A DNA stretch of 64,000 nt from JAEUOS01 sp040382235 (GCA_040382235.1 JBEIFV010000006.1:23495-87494); one strand, 5' to 3'; positions 41,136 through 49,682 are shown, counted from the first letter of the stretch. Program-made: numbers and translations. The notes: a model not told the origin generated them from the sequence alone.

Positions 41136-44100
41136 TCACCCCCGCTTGGCCGCCAGCCGCTCGCAGCGCTCGGCATCGATCGGGTGCCCCGCTTCACGGA
41201 AGCGCGCGGCGGCGGCGACGAAGCGCTCCACCGCATGCGGCCCCTGGTTGCCGCGCGCCGAGGCGATGTGGCCGCGCACCTCGTCATGCGCGGCGTACCA
41301 GGCCGGCAGCCGCATCACCACATCAGCCAGGTAGGCGCATTGTTCCTCGTGTTTCTCGGCCAACTGCAGTTCGCCGGCGCGTGCCGCGGCGATCGCCGCG
41401 GGCACCGCGAAGGTGATGCGGCAGCCCGGGCAGGTCTCCAGCGGACCGCGCACCGAGGCGCTGGCGTCCTCCATCACGCGCAGGGCGGCAGCGGGGTCGT
41501 CGGCATGCAGGTTGATGCGGGTGCCGTAGATGCGGTCGAGCAGGTGAAAACCGATATCGGTCTGGCGCGCCACGTCCAGGGCTTCGTCGATGAGGGCACG
41601 GGCCTCGCCGCGCTGGCCTTCGTGCAGCGCCACTTCGGCCAGCCGCTGCAGTGACAAGGCCTCGCCGACCGGGCCGCCGATGGCACGGTGCAGCCGCGCG
41701 CCCTCGCGCAGGTGCTCGCGTGCGGCCGGCAGGTTGCCGCGCAGCCACTCGGCCTCGCCGCGCAGGGTCACGCCGAAGGCATGGCCGCGGGCCGCGCCGA
41801 GCCGCTGCGCCTCGGTGGACCAGGCCTGGGCGAAATCGATGACATCGGCGTACGGCCGCGCGCCGTAGAGGAAGCGCTGGGTGATGCACAGGTGGCCGTC
41901 GAACACGCGCAGCGCCAGGTGCGGCACCTGGCTGGTCTCGTGCAGGTCGGCCCAGACGCTGCGGTGCAGGTCGCCGCGCGCATGCGCCGCCGCGGCCTGC
42001 GCCCAGGAGGCGATCACCAGCGAGGTGGTATCGCCCGACTGCAACGCCAACTGCCGCGCCACCGCCGCCTTGGCCGTGCCCACCGCGGGGTCGCCCACGC
42101 CCAGCGCGGCCGCGCCGCTGTAAGCCAGGGCTTCGCACAGGCGGCCCTCGACGCTGGTCGGCGCGAGCCCGGCCAGCACCACCAGCGCGCCCTTGGGGTC
42201 ACCCAGCTTGACCTGGGCGAGCGCGGCCTTGGCACGCAGGTTGTGGCTGTCGGGTTCGCCGGCGGCATCCGCCGCGGCGTGGTACGTGGCCAGCGCCGCC
42301 GGCTCACCCATGGCGTCAAGCGCTTCGGCACGCAGTCGCAGCGCCTCGGCATGCGTAGGCTGGAACGCCAGCAGCGGTTCGAGGTGGCGCAGTGCATCGC
42401 TGAACGCCGCCAGGCGCACCGCTTCGCGCGCGGCGGCCAAAAGCCAGGGCTGCGCGTCGCGCGGATGGCCGGCCTCCTGCCAATGACGGGCAATGCCGGC
42501 AGGCGGCCGGTCGAGCTCGGCCAGACGCATGGCGATGTGCCGGTGCATCTTCAGCCGCCGGTGTGGCGGCACCTGTTCGATCAGCGCCTGACGCACCAGC
42601 TGGTGGCGAAAACGGAAGCGGCTGGCCGAAGGCAGCAGCACGCCGGCGGACAACGCGGCATCCAGCGCAGTCAGGCTGGGCACATTCGCCTCGATGGCGA
42701 GCGCCTCGACGGTGGCGACATCGACCTCGTCGCTGCACAGCGCCAGCCATTTGAGCAGAGACAGCGCTGAGTCGGACACATCACACAGCCGTTCGGTGAT
42801 CGCTTCGGCGACGTTGCCTGGCAGCCGCGCGTCAGCGCCCGCGGCCGCGCAGCGCGCCAGTTCGATGGCCGCGAACGGGTTGCCTTCGGCCGCGCGCACG
42901 ATGCGCGCCATCACTTCATCTGTCAGCGCCGCTGGCGCGGCGCGCGCCACCAGCCGGCGGCATTCGTCTGGCGGCAGCGGCTCCACATCCGAGACCTGCA
43001 GCACACCCGCCCGCTGCAGCCGGCTGAGTGTGCGCGTCAGCGCGCTGCCGGCGGCGGGCGGGCGGGTCAAGAGCATTACGCCGAGGCCGGCCGCGGAAGC
43101 CGCCAGCTGCGCCAGCACGTCGACGTCGGCATCGTCGGCCAGGTGCGCGTCATCGACTTGCAGCAGGATTTCGCAGCCGGGCGCCGAGGCCATCAGCAGC
43201 CGGCGCACCGCACCCACCACCTGGTGCCGGCCCAGCGGGCCCGGCAAGGGGTCGGCCGGCGCAGCCAGCGGGCTCACCAGGGCCAGCACGGCACGCGCCT
43301 GCGCGCCGATCCGGTCGAGCACAGCGCGGTCGCCCATGATCAGCCGTTCGGCGATGGCTGACATCACCGCGTAGGCACGGCCGGTCTGCAAGGCATCGAC
43401 CCGACACACCGACTTGCCGCGTGCGCCTGCCTGGGCCGCGATCTCGCGGCCGAGCGCACTCTTGCCGATGCCGGCCGGCCCGCGCAGCACCACGCCGCCG
43501 GGCCGCTCCGCAGCCGGCATGCCCAGCCAGGCGGCTGCCCGGGCGCAGGCCTCGGCGCGGCCGACGAACGCCGGCCCCGTCACGCGCAGGCCGGCAACGC
43601 AGCGTTCGTACAGCGCCTCGGTCTGCGCGTCGGGCGCAACGCCCAGGCCCTGCTGCAGCGCCTCGCGCAGGTGGGCGTACCAGCGCAGTGCGGCGGCACG
43701 GTTGCCGGCGGCCAGCTCGCGCTGCATCAGTGCACGGTGGGCGGGTTCGTCTTCCGGGTCCTGCTGCGCCAGCCGCTCCCACTGACCGCTGGCGCGCAGC
43801 AGTTGCAGATGGCGCTCGCGCAGCCGCTCGCGGGTGCCCTCGGTCCAGGGCTCGAAACGCGCGCCGGGCAGCAATTCGCCCGCGTAGCTGCCGGCGGCGT
43901 CAGCACATGCGGCAGGGTCGCGCCCGGCCAATGCGGTCTCGGCGCGCTGCAGGAAGCGCAGCGCATCCACCGCCAGCGGCCGCTCCGGCCACAGCAGTAC
44001 CTCTCCTGCCTGCACAACGATGCTGTCGTGCCGCCCCAGCGCCTGGCGCGCGTGGTGGGCGGCCTTGCGCAGGTTGGCCGCACCCGCTTCGGGTTCGAGC

Positions 44101-44309
44101 TGCGGCCACAGGGTATCGATGAGCTCGTCGCGCGTCATGCGATGGCGCGGCTGCAAGCCCAGCAGCTGCACCAGATGGGTAGAGCGCAAGCTGGGCCAGC
44201 GCTCGGCCGGCACCAAAACGCCGTCGATCGCCACCGCGAAACGGCCGAGCAGGAAAACCTCGAGGTGCGTGACAGCACCTGAGGGGACAGCGGGCGGGTT
44301 GAGTTCCAT
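41136..44309 (-). CDS. BTAD/AAA-ATPase regulator with TPR-rich C-terminus (SARP-like)
   Basis: 1057 residues from MELNPPAVPSGAVTHLEVFL. An N-terminal OmpR/SARP-type winged helix (LGRFAVAIDG, STHLVQLLGLQPRHRMTRDE) is followed by a bacterial transcriptional activation domain (about 100-240, ending LGVAPDAQTEALYERCVAGL). A P-loop ATPase domain follows: Walker A GPAGIGKSA at 277-285 and LQVDDAHLADDADVDVLAQL as Walker B. About 600 residues of helical TPR-like repeats complete the protein; there is no C-terminal LuxR HTH. Such STAND-type regulators are typical of actinobacteria and less common in proteobacteria. It is divergent from the globin genes and probably controls them. Confidence 0.87.
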   Translation of the reverse strand: MELNPPAVPSGAVTHLEVFLLGRFAVAIDGVLVPAERWPSLRSTHLVQLLGLQPRHRMTRDELIDTLWPQLEPEAGAANLRKAAHHARQALGRHDSIVVQAGEVLLWPERPLAVDALRFLQRAETALAGRDPAACADAAGSYAGELLPGARFEPWTEGTRERLRERHLQLLRASGQWERLAQQDPEDEPAHRALMQRELAAGNRAAALRWYAHLREALQQGLGVAPDAQTEALYERCVAGLRVTGPAFVGRAEACARAAAWLGMPAAERPGGVVLRGPAGIGKSALGREIAAQAGARGKSVCRVDALQTGRAYAVMSAIAERLIMGDRAVLDRIGAQARAVLALVSPLAAPADPLPGPLGRHQVVGAVRRLLMASAPGCEILLQVDDAHLADDADVDVLAQLAASAAGLGVMLLTRPPAAGSALTRTLSRLQRAGVLQVSDVEPLPPDECRRLVARAAPAALTDEVMARIVRAAEGNPFAAIELARCAAAGADARLPGNVAEAITERLCDVSDSALSLLKWLALCSDEVDVATVEALAIEANVPSLTALDAALSAGVLLPSASRFRFRHQLVRQALIEQVPPHRRLKMHRHIAMRLAELDRPPAGIARHWQEAGHPRDAQPWLLAAAREAVRLAAFSDALRHLEPLLAFQPTHAEALRLRAEALDAMGEPAALATYHAAADAAGEPDSHNLRAKAALAQVKLGDPKGALVVLAGLAPTSVEGRLCEALAYSGAAALGVGDPAVGTAKAAVARQLALQSGDTTSLVIASWAQAAAAHARGDLHRSVWADLHETSQVPHLALRVFDGHLCITQRFLYGARPYADVIDFAQAWSTEAQRLGAARGHAFGVTLRGEAEWLRGNLPAAREHLREGARLHRAIGGPVGEALSLQRLAEVALHEGQRGEARALIDEALDVARQTDIGFHLLDRIYGTRINLHADDPAAALRVMEDASASVRGPLETCPGCRITFAVPAAIAAARAGELQLAEKHEEQCAYLADVVMRLPAWYAAHDEVRGHIASARGNQGPHAVERFVAAAARFREAGHPIDAERCERLAAKRG

Positions 44310-44441
44310 GCAGCCAATTGTGCGTATGGTCTGGCGCGCCCACAAGCCCCGCGCGGGCCAGGAACGATCGAGGAACGCCGGCCCGGCAATCTGCCAACCG
44401 GCCACGCGAATTTCCGCCCGCCCAACCTTCCTGGAGTGCCC

Positions 44442-44726
44442 ATGACCTCTTTTCAGTTCACCCTCCCCATGCCCGGCGCCGCGCCGGCTGTCCTGACCCT
44501 GCCGCAGCCGCTGACGCGGCAGGCACTGCTCGATCTTGAGCAGGCCGTGTCCAGCACGCTGGGCATGCTGCGCCGCGACTTGCGCGATAGCTCCGATGGC
44601 GAAGCGGCCGCACAGATGGCGAGTCGACAAACCGCCGGCGAGATCGAGTACCAGTCCTGGATGATCGACCCCGGCGCCATCGAGTACGCCTCATGGATGG
44701 CGCAACTGCACACCGCGCGGCAGTGA
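44442..44726 (+). CDS. Small protein of unknown function with EYxSWM repeat
   Basis: 94 residues from MTSFQFTLPMPGAAPAVLTL; TGGAG is 6-10 bases upstream. I recognise no family. The N-terminal half is Pro/Leu-rich, the middle is a charged helix (LDLEQAVSSTLGMLRRDLRD), and the C-terminus contains a near-exact internal repeat, IEYQSWM and IEYASWM, 12 residues apart. Its stop overlaps the GTG start of the globin-like gene, so it is the first gene of a four-gene operon divergent from the BTAD regulator. Confidence 0.72.
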   Translation: MTSFQFTLPMPGAAPAVLTLPQPLTRQALLDLEQAVSSTLGMLRRDLRDSSDGEAAAQMASRQTAGEIEYQSWMIDPGAIEYASWMAQLHTARQ

Positions 44727-45145
44727 ACGCCAGCCTGTACCAGCGGCTGGGCGGCGCCGAGGCGGTGGCTGCCGTGATCGACGAGGCAATCGATCGTCAC
44801 GCCGCCAACCCGGTGCTGGCCCACCGCTTCCGCGGGCAGGACCTGCCGCAACTCAAGGACCTGGGCGCCGGCTTTGTCAGCGCCGGCGCCGGCGGACCAT
44901 GCCTTGGCCTGGCGCCAGGGGCGACGCCGAGTTACGCCGGCATGCGCTTTTGCCCGGCGGAACTGGAGGCTGTGCTGGGCGATCTCGCCGACTCCTTGCT
45001 TGAGCAAGGGGTGGGCGCGGCCGAGATCGAGGAGGTTTTGCGCCTGTTCCGTGCCATCAGCGGCGAACCGCCGGGAACGAATCAAGAACGCGGGCTGCGT
45101 AGCCTGCACATCCACGGGTCCGATTCCGGACCTGACCATCCTTGA
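44723..45145 (+). CDS. Truncated-globin-like protein lacking the proximal histidine
   Basis: 140 residues from the GTG that overlaps the previous stop (GTGA). The trHb fold start MNASLYQRLGGAEAVAAVID and AHRFRGQDLPQLKDLGAGFV are clear. It aligns without gaps to the next gene's product over GGP...GM. Where that protein has the proximal His (THKGMNI, H75), this one has Tyr (SYAGMRF, Y71). The tail of about 30 residues (ISGEPPGTNQERGLRSLHIH) is extra and contains H-x-H. Heme binding, if any, would need Tyr or tail His ligation; a heme-free sensor or partner subunit is also possible. Confidence 0.82.
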   Translation: MNASLYQRLGGAEAVAAVIDEAIDRHAANPVLAHRFRGQDLPQLKDLGAGFVSAGAGGPCLGLAPGATPSYAGMRFCPAELEAVLGDLADSLLEQGVGAAEIEEVLRLFRAISGEPPGTNQERGLRSLHIHGSDSGPDHP

Positions 45146-45159
45146 AGGAGATAGACGAC

Positions 45160-45531
45160 ATGAGCCAGTCCACCACCACCCTGTACGAACGCCTCGGCCA
45201 CCGCGAGGGCATCACCCGCATCACCGCCGACCTGATGAAAAACCACCTTTCCAACCCGCTGGTGAAAATGCGCTTCATGGCCAGCGAAGACCTCGAGCGC
45301 GTAGAACGCCGCGCCGTCGAGTTTTTCTGCGCCGGCACTGGCGGGCCGGAGGCCTACACCGGCAAAGACATGCTTGCGACGCACAAGGGCATGAACATCA
45401 GCGAGCAGGAATTCATGGCCGTCATCGACGACGCCATGGATGCGCTGGAAAAGAACGACATCGACCTGCCCACGCGCAACGAGGTGCTGGCGGTGTTGTG
45501 GTCGATGCGGCGCGAGTTGCTGCGGGTTTGA
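45160..45531 (+). CDS. Group 1 truncated hemoglobin
   Basis: 123 residues from MSQSTTTLYERLGHREGITR, with GAAGGAG upstream. The globin core includes NHLSNPLVKMRFMASEDLER, GTGGPEAYTGKDMLATHKGM with proximal His H75, and FMAVIDDAMDALEKNDIDL. Length matches trHbN proteins that bind O2 or NO or transfer oxygen. It follows its Tyr-substituted paralogue by 14 bp and precedes a flavoprotein gene, suggesting oxygen supply or NO/ROS sensing in one system. Confidence 0.93.
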   Translation: MSQSTTTLYERLGHREGITRITADLMKNHLSNPLVKMRFMASEDLERVERRAVEFFCAGTGGPEAYTGKDMLATHKGMNISEQEFMAVIDDAMDALEKNDIDLPTRNEVLAVLWSMRRELLRV

Positions 45532-45588
45532 GGTTCGCGTTGCCCTAGCAACATGGCCCGCCAGCCCCAACACCTGCCAGAGGAAACC

Positions 45589-46749
45589 ATGCCCATCGCA
45601 AGCTCGATCGACCAACTGGGTGCCATGCTGCCGCAACTCGCCGCTCTGGCCCGCTCGCGCGGGCCGGAGTTCGAGTCCGCGCGCAGGCTCGCCCCCGACT
45701 TTGCCGACATGCTCAAGCAGGCGGGCTTGATCCGCTTCCTGGTACCGGAGCAGGCCGGCGGGCTGGGAGGTTCGCTGCCGGAGTGGCTGGAGGTGATGAT
45801 GCAACTGGCGGAGGCCGATGCATCGACCGCCTGGGTAGCATCCCATGGCAGCATCTGCTCCGGCCTGATCTACGCCTCGGCTGACACCCGTTTCCGCGAC
45901 GAGTTCTTCGCCGACCCGCAGGCCTACGCATCGTGGAGCAACCTGCCGCGCGTGGAAGTGGAGGAGCGCGACGACGGCTTGCAAATCAGCGGCAGCTGGG
46001 CCTTCGAGTCGGGTTGCACGCTGGCCAGTCACGTGGGCGGCATGGTGGTGTTGCCACCGCTTTCGGCGGGTGCGCCGCCGCGACTGACGGTCGCCCTGGT
46101 GCCGGTGGCGCAGGCGCGCATCGTCGAGACCTGGGACCCGGTCGGACTGGGCGGTACGGGCAGCCACGATGTGCATTTCGACAATGTCTTCGTGCCGCGT
46201 TACCGCACCTTCTCGTGGCCGGCCGAGGCGCCGGTGTCGGACTACCCGGCTGCGATCTTCGTGCCCGGCACCTGGTTCATCGCCAACGGCGCCGCAGCCA
46301 CCTACCTGGGCCTGGCGCGGCGTGCACTGGACGAGGCGCGCAACGAACTGCGCGGCAAGCTTGACCGTTACACGCAGCAGCCTCTGCTCAAGCACCCGGC
46401 CACGCAGCGCTGCCTCGAAGCGGCCGAAGGCCTGTGGTATGCCTGCCGCGCCGGCATGCGTGAAAGCATGCGCTCGGCGTGGGCCAGCGCCCTGCGCGCC
46501 GAGCCGCTGTCGGCGCAGCAGCGGGTGGAAGCCCGCGTGGCGGCGGTGACGGCGGTCCAGCAATCGGCGGCGATCGTGCGTGTCGCCTATGACAGCGCTG
46601 GCGCCAGCGCAGTGCGTCGCAGCGGCGTGCTCGAACGCCTGCTGCGCGAGGCGAGTTGCCTTACGCACCACATCTCGACCAACCTGACTTCCTACGAGTT
46701 GACCGGGCGCGTGCGTTCGGGTGTCGAAAAGCTGCACCTGCGGGTGTAG
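45589..46749 (+). CDS. Acyl-CoA dehydrogenase/DszC-like flavoprotein monooxygenase
   Basis: 386 residues from MPIASSIDQLGAMLPQLAAL (AGAGGAAA 4-11 bases upstream). The N-terminal helical domain with LIRFLVPEQAGGLGGSLPEW, the mid beta domain (ISGSWAFESGCTLASHVGGM, WDPVGLGGTGSHDVHFDNVF) and the C-terminal four-helix bundle place it in the acyl-CoA dehydrogenase superfamily. The GSW(A/G)F(E)SGC pattern is like HpaB/DszC-type FMN-dependent two-component monooxygenases, which lack the acyl-CoA catalytic Glu. It lies 57 bp after the globin genes. The oxygen-binding neighbours make a monooxygenase attractive. Confidence 0.82.
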   Translation: MPIASSIDQLGAMLPQLAALARSRGPEFESARRLAPDFADMLKQAGLIRFLVPEQAGGLGGSLPEWLEVMMQLAEADASTAWVASHGSICSGLIYASADTRFRDEFFADPQAYASWSNLPRVEVEERDDGLQISGSWAFESGCTLASHVGGMVVLPPLSAGAPPRLTVALVPVAQARIVETWDPVGLGGTGSHDVHFDNVFVPRYRTFSWPAEAPVSDYPAAIFVPGTWFIANGAAATYLGLARRALDEARNELRGKLDRYTQQPLLKHPATQRCLEAAEGLWYACRAGMRESMRSAWASALRAEPLSAQQRVEARVAAVTAVQQSAAIVRVAYDSAGASAVRRSGVLERLLREASCLTHHISTNLTSYELTGRVRSGVEKLHLRV

Positions 46750-46962
46750 GTTCGTCGAGGCTGGCCGGTGGGCCACGGACATACCCCTGCTTGGCAATGC
46801 ACCGCCCGCCGCCAGGAAAATGCTGCATAAGTCCGTGGGATGCAGACTATCGAGAGAAAGCCCAATTCAACCGATAGCAAAAGCGGCTTTCTCAACTTCC
46901 AGATTTGTTCGGTTTTTCCGTAGCTGCATGACGGATCAAGACTGAATGCCGCCCCCGGGCGG

Positions 46963-46968
46963 TAGAAT
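46963..46968 (+). promoter_or_regulatory. Possible -10 box of the CoA-transferase gene
   Basis: TAGAAT lies 30 bp upstream of the GTG start. There is no good -35 at 17 bp. A tentative call in the 249-bp gap, which otherwise shows nothing. Confidence 0.3.
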
Positions 46969-46998
46969 CCGGCTCCCATTCCCTGCCCGCTGGACACA

Positions 46999-48219
46999 GT
47001 GAAACTTCCTCTCGAAGACATCAAGGTTCTCGACCTTTCCCACGCGCTGGCCGGCCCGTTCTGCTCGACCATGCTGGCCGACTACGGCGCGCAGGTGATC
47101 AAGATCGAGCCGCCCGGCCGTGGCGACATTTCGCGCGCATGGGGCTCGCCGATGCCCGGCGGCGAGACCGCCTATTTCACCAGCCTGCATCGCAACAAGC
47201 GCGGCATGGTGCTCGATTTCAAGCACCCGCAGGGCCGCGAGACGTTTTTCAAGTTGGTCGAGAAATGCGATGTGGTGCTGGAGAACTATCGCGTCGGTGT
47301 GTTGAAACGCCTGGGCATCGACTACGAAGTGGCGAAGCAACGCAACCCCGGCATCGTCTATTGCTCGATCTCCGGTTTCGGCCAGGACGGCCCCTACCGC
47401 GACCGCGCCGCGCTCGACCTGATCGTGCAGGCTGAAAGCGGCATGATCAGCGTGACCGGCGAACCGGGCAGTGGCGGCGCCCGCGCCGGCACTTCGATCG
47501 CCGACATGACCGCCGGCATGAACGCGGCCTTCGGCATCATGCTGGCCCTGCGCGTCAAGGAAAAAACCGGCGTCGGCCAGAATGTCGACGTGTCGATGCT
47601 CGAAGGCCAATTGGGCCTTCTGGGCACCATGATCGGCGGTTACCTGACCGACGGAGAAATCCCCAAGCCGATGGGCACGGCCTACAAGGCGCTCCTGCCC
47701 TACCAGACCTTTCGCACCAAAACGCGCGACCTGGCACTGGCGGTGGGCAGCGAAAAACTGTGGAAGACGTTTTGCCCGCTGATTGGCCGCCCCGAGATGG
47801 CTACCGACCCGCGCTACAACAGCAACCGCAACCGCGATATCAACCGCGACAGCCTGATCGCCCTGCTGCAGCAGGTATTCCTCACGCGCAGCTACGAGGA
47901 ATGGGAACAGTTGCTGGTGGGCAACGGCATCCCGATGGGCGCCATCAACGACATTTCCGAGGTGGTGCGCCATCCGCAGGTGGCGGCACGCGGGGCCCTG
48001 GTGGATGTGATGCATCCGGCGGCTGGCAAGGTCACGATGGTCGGCGTGCCGGTGCGCCTGTCGGCCACACCCGGTTCGATTCGCAGGCCTTCACCTACGC
48101 TTGGCCAGCACACCGATGAAATCCTTGGCGAAGTGCTGGGCCTGGGCGCCGCCGAGGTTGACGCATTGCGCAGCGCTGGCGCGCTTGGCATTGCCGGCAA
48201 GGGCGACGCGCAGGATTGA
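46999..48219 (+). CDS. CaiB/BaiF family (class III) CoA-transferase
   Basis: 406 residues from a GTG start (MKLPLEDIKVLDLSHALAGP). Motifs: PFCSTMLADYGAQVIKIEPP, LDFKHPQGRETFFKLVEKCD, VVLENYRVGVLKRLGIDYEV and SISGFGQDGPYRDRAALDLI. The catalytic Asp is expected in the AALDLIVQAESGMIS stretch. It moves CoA between carboxylates such as formyl-, succinyl- or aromatic-CoA. It stands alone on the plus strand, converging with the LysR gene; a role in activating acids from the surrounding pathways is likely. Confidence 0.92.
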   Translation: MKLPLEDIKVLDLSHALAGPFCSTMLADYGAQVIKIEPPGRGDISRAWGSPMPGGETAYFTSLHRNKRGMVLDFKHPQGRETFFKLVEKCDVVLENYRVGVLKRLGIDYEVAKQRNPGIVYCSISGFGQDGPYRDRAALDLIVQAESGMISVTGEPGSGGARAGTSIADMTAGMNAAFGIMLALRVKEKTGVGQNVDVSMLEGQLGLLGTMIGGYLTDGEIPKPMGTAYKALLPYQTFRTKTRDLALAVGSEKLWKTFCPLIGRPEMATDPRYNSNRNRDINRDSLIALLQQVFLTRSYEEWEQLLVGNGIPMGAINDISEVVRHPQVAARGALVDVMHPAAGKVTMVGVPVRLSATPGSIRRPSPTLGQHTDEILGEVLGLGAAEVDALRSAGALGIAGKGDAQD

Positions 48220-48259
48220 CGAGGGCGTAGCAGCCCGCGCCGCGTACCGACCTGCCGCT

Positions 48260-49216
48260 TCAGTGCGGGATAGACGTCCGTGCGGTATCGAGCATCCAGT
48301 CGCGAAACGCGGCGACGCCAGGCTCGATGTCGGGGCTCTCGTCACTGAGCATGAAATAGGCGAAATCGACCTTCACCTCAAGATCGAACGGCGCGATCAG
48401 GCGCCCCTGCGCCAGGTCGCTTGAGGCCAGCAAGGGGTAGCTCAACACCACTCCGGCGCCATCGATGGCGGCCGCCAGGCCCATCACGGCCTGGTTGAAA
48501 TGCGCGCCGCGCAGCGTATCGATATCGCGCACTTTGGCAGCCTTGAGCCAGGCGTTCCAGTCGACCCCGCCCTGCTCGGCTGAAATGGTGTCGTCATGCA
48601 GCAAGGTGTGGTGGCGCAAGTCCGCCGGACGCAACAGGGGATGCGGGCCCGCCATCAATTGTGGGCTGCAGAGCGGTGTGGCGACGACGTCAAACAGCTT
48701 GTCGACGCGCCAGCCCGGATAGATGCCGCGACCAAAACGGATCGCGATATCGAATTCGTTGTCACCGGGTGCGCTCGCCGCAATGCCGGCGTCGCGTGGC
48801 GTCTGCTGCGGGTCGATGAAGCGCTGATCAGCCGCGATCCGCACGTCGGTATCGGGGAACACGCTGCAATAACCCTGGATGCGTGGCGCCAGCCACTTGC
48901 CGGCGAATGAAGGAGCGGCACCGACGCGCACGCTTCGCATGCCGTGCTGGGCCCGCATGAGTTCGACCGCGCTTGCCAAGGCATCGAAGCCTTCGCGCAA
49001 ACGGCCCACCGAAGCCTGGGCTTCCGCGGTCAAGGTGAGGCCACGCTTGACGCGATCAAAAAGTTTCACATCCAAGTAGTCCTCCAGCAGTTTGACCTGC
49101 TGACTCACCGCTGCCGGCGTCACATGCAGCTCCTGCGCGGCCCGGCGGATGCTGCGATGGCGCGCGGCCGCCTCGAAGGCGCGCAGGGCATTGAGCGGTG
49201 GCAGGGGTTTATGCAC
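48260..49216 (-). CDS. LysR-family regulator, GcvA-like
   Basis: 318 residues. The N-terminal winged HTH is ALRAFEAAARHRSIRRAAQE then LHVTPAAVSQQVKLLEDYLD, the GcvA/AmpR style opening (PPLNALRAFEAAARH). The effector domain covers residues 90-300. It is divergent from a short gene at 49389; the 172-bp gap between them is packed with inverted repeats that are its likely operators. Confidence 0.92.
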   Translation of the reverse strand: MHKPLPPLNALRAFEAAARHRSIRRAAQELHVTPAAVSQQVKLLEDYLDVKLFDRVKRGLTLTAEAQASVGRLREGFDALASAVELMRAQHGMRSVRVGAAPSFAGKWLAPRIQGYCSVFPDTDVRIAADQRFIDPQQTPRDAGIAASAPGDNEFDIAIRFGRGIYPGWRVDKLFDVVATPLCSPQLMAGPHPLLRPADLRHHTLLHDDTISAEQGGVDWNAWLKAAKVRDIDTLRGAHFNQAVMGLAAAIDGAGVVLSYPLLASSDLAQGRLIAPFDLEVKVDFAYFMLSDESPDIEPGVAAFRDWMLDTARTSIPH

Positions 49217-49259
49217 TTGGATTCTGGTTTAGCTTTGCTTGCGATAGTCATCATAATTG

Positions 49260-49271
49260 ATTACTTGTTGC
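49260..49271. repeat. Inverted-repeat arm (left) in the LysR intergenic region
   Basis: ATTACTTGTTGC; the exact reverse complement GCAACAAGTAAT is at 49308-49319, spaced 36 bp. It could form a DNA loop or cruciform, or provide two regulator sites. Confidence 0.6.
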
Positions 49272-49281
49272 AATGCAACAA
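49265..49281. promoter_or_regulatory. 17-bp palindrome of LysR-box type
   Basis: TTGTTGCAATGCAACAA is a perfect 8+1+8 palindrome and includes the T-N11-A spacing (TTGCAATGCAA) expected of a LysR-type operator. It lies 49 bp upstream of the LysR start. Confidence 0.65.
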
Positions 49282-49307
49282 TACTGGCCCAATGTAGTCC
49301 AAGGGAA

Positions 49308-49319
49308 GCAACAAGTAAT
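49308..49319. repeat. Inverted-repeat arm (right) in the LysR intergenic region
   Basis: GCAACAAGTAAT, exact reverse complement of 49260-49271. It is followed by TGATCA, another short palindrome. Confidence 0.6.
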
Positions 49320-49349
49320 TGATCAATAAATGTTTTATTACAAGTACTT

Positions 49350-49368
49350 AATGATGCAAAGCATCATT
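49350..49368. promoter_or_regulatory. 19-bp perfect inverted repeat upstream of the small-protein gene
   Basis: AATGATGC-AAA-GCATCATT (8+3+8), 20 bp before the start at 49389. Close enough to the start to sit in the leader or at the promoter; may be an operator or a short hairpin in the mRNA. Confidence 0.55.
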
Positions 49369-49388
49369 TCGGGCTAGATGGAGTGACC

Positions 49389-49682
49389 ATGAACACGACT
49401 CGAATTGTCAACGAAATCAGCCCGGCATCGACCGACTGGCTGGCCCGCACCGGCCTGGGTGCCATCGACCTGTTGCTGGCGCGGGTGCACCAACGCAGTG
49501 CCGAACGCCTGGTCGACGCAATGTTCCTGCTGGTTGGCCTGCTACGGCGCGCGTGGTCCTCCTCAGAGCCCGCAATTGCGGGTTTGCCGGCCAAACACGG
49601 CCACCCACTCTTGAGCAATCGCCGGCTGCAGCAAATGCGGCAGCCAGAGGCACATCGCAACTCCGCAAGGACACCATCATGA
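49389..49682 (+). CDS. Small protein of unknown function upstream of DUF3563
   Basis: 97 residues from MNTTRIVNEISPASTDWLAR; GGAG is 5-8 bases upstream, and a GTG 6 bp earlier is a second possibility. A hydrophobic segment (LVDAMFLLVGLLRRAW, residues about 42-57) may be amphipathic or membrane-associated. The C-terminal third is rich in His, Arg and Gln and may be poorly ordered. It overlaps the DUF3563 start by 4 bp. Not recognised; could be an authentic small gene or partly a leader. Confidence 0.5.
   Translation: MNTTRIVNEISPASTDWLARTGLGAIDLLLARVHQRSAERLVDAMFLLVGLLRRAWSSSEPAIAGLPAKHGHPLLSNRRLQQMRQPEAHRNSARTPS

Noticed and set aside
44310..44630. Extension of the BTAD regulator gene beyond 44309
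   Set aside because: It would overlap the small-protein gene on the other strand and has no conserved motif; the winged helix begins after 44309.
45082..46797. Long minus-strand open frame opposite globin and flavoprotein genes
   Set aside because: It is antisense to two clearly coding genes and has no recognisable domain.
46750..46998. Possible small gene between the flavoprotein and CoA-transferase genes
   Set aside because: Frames are short, lack a ribosome binding site and are not protein-like; only a weak -10 was noted.
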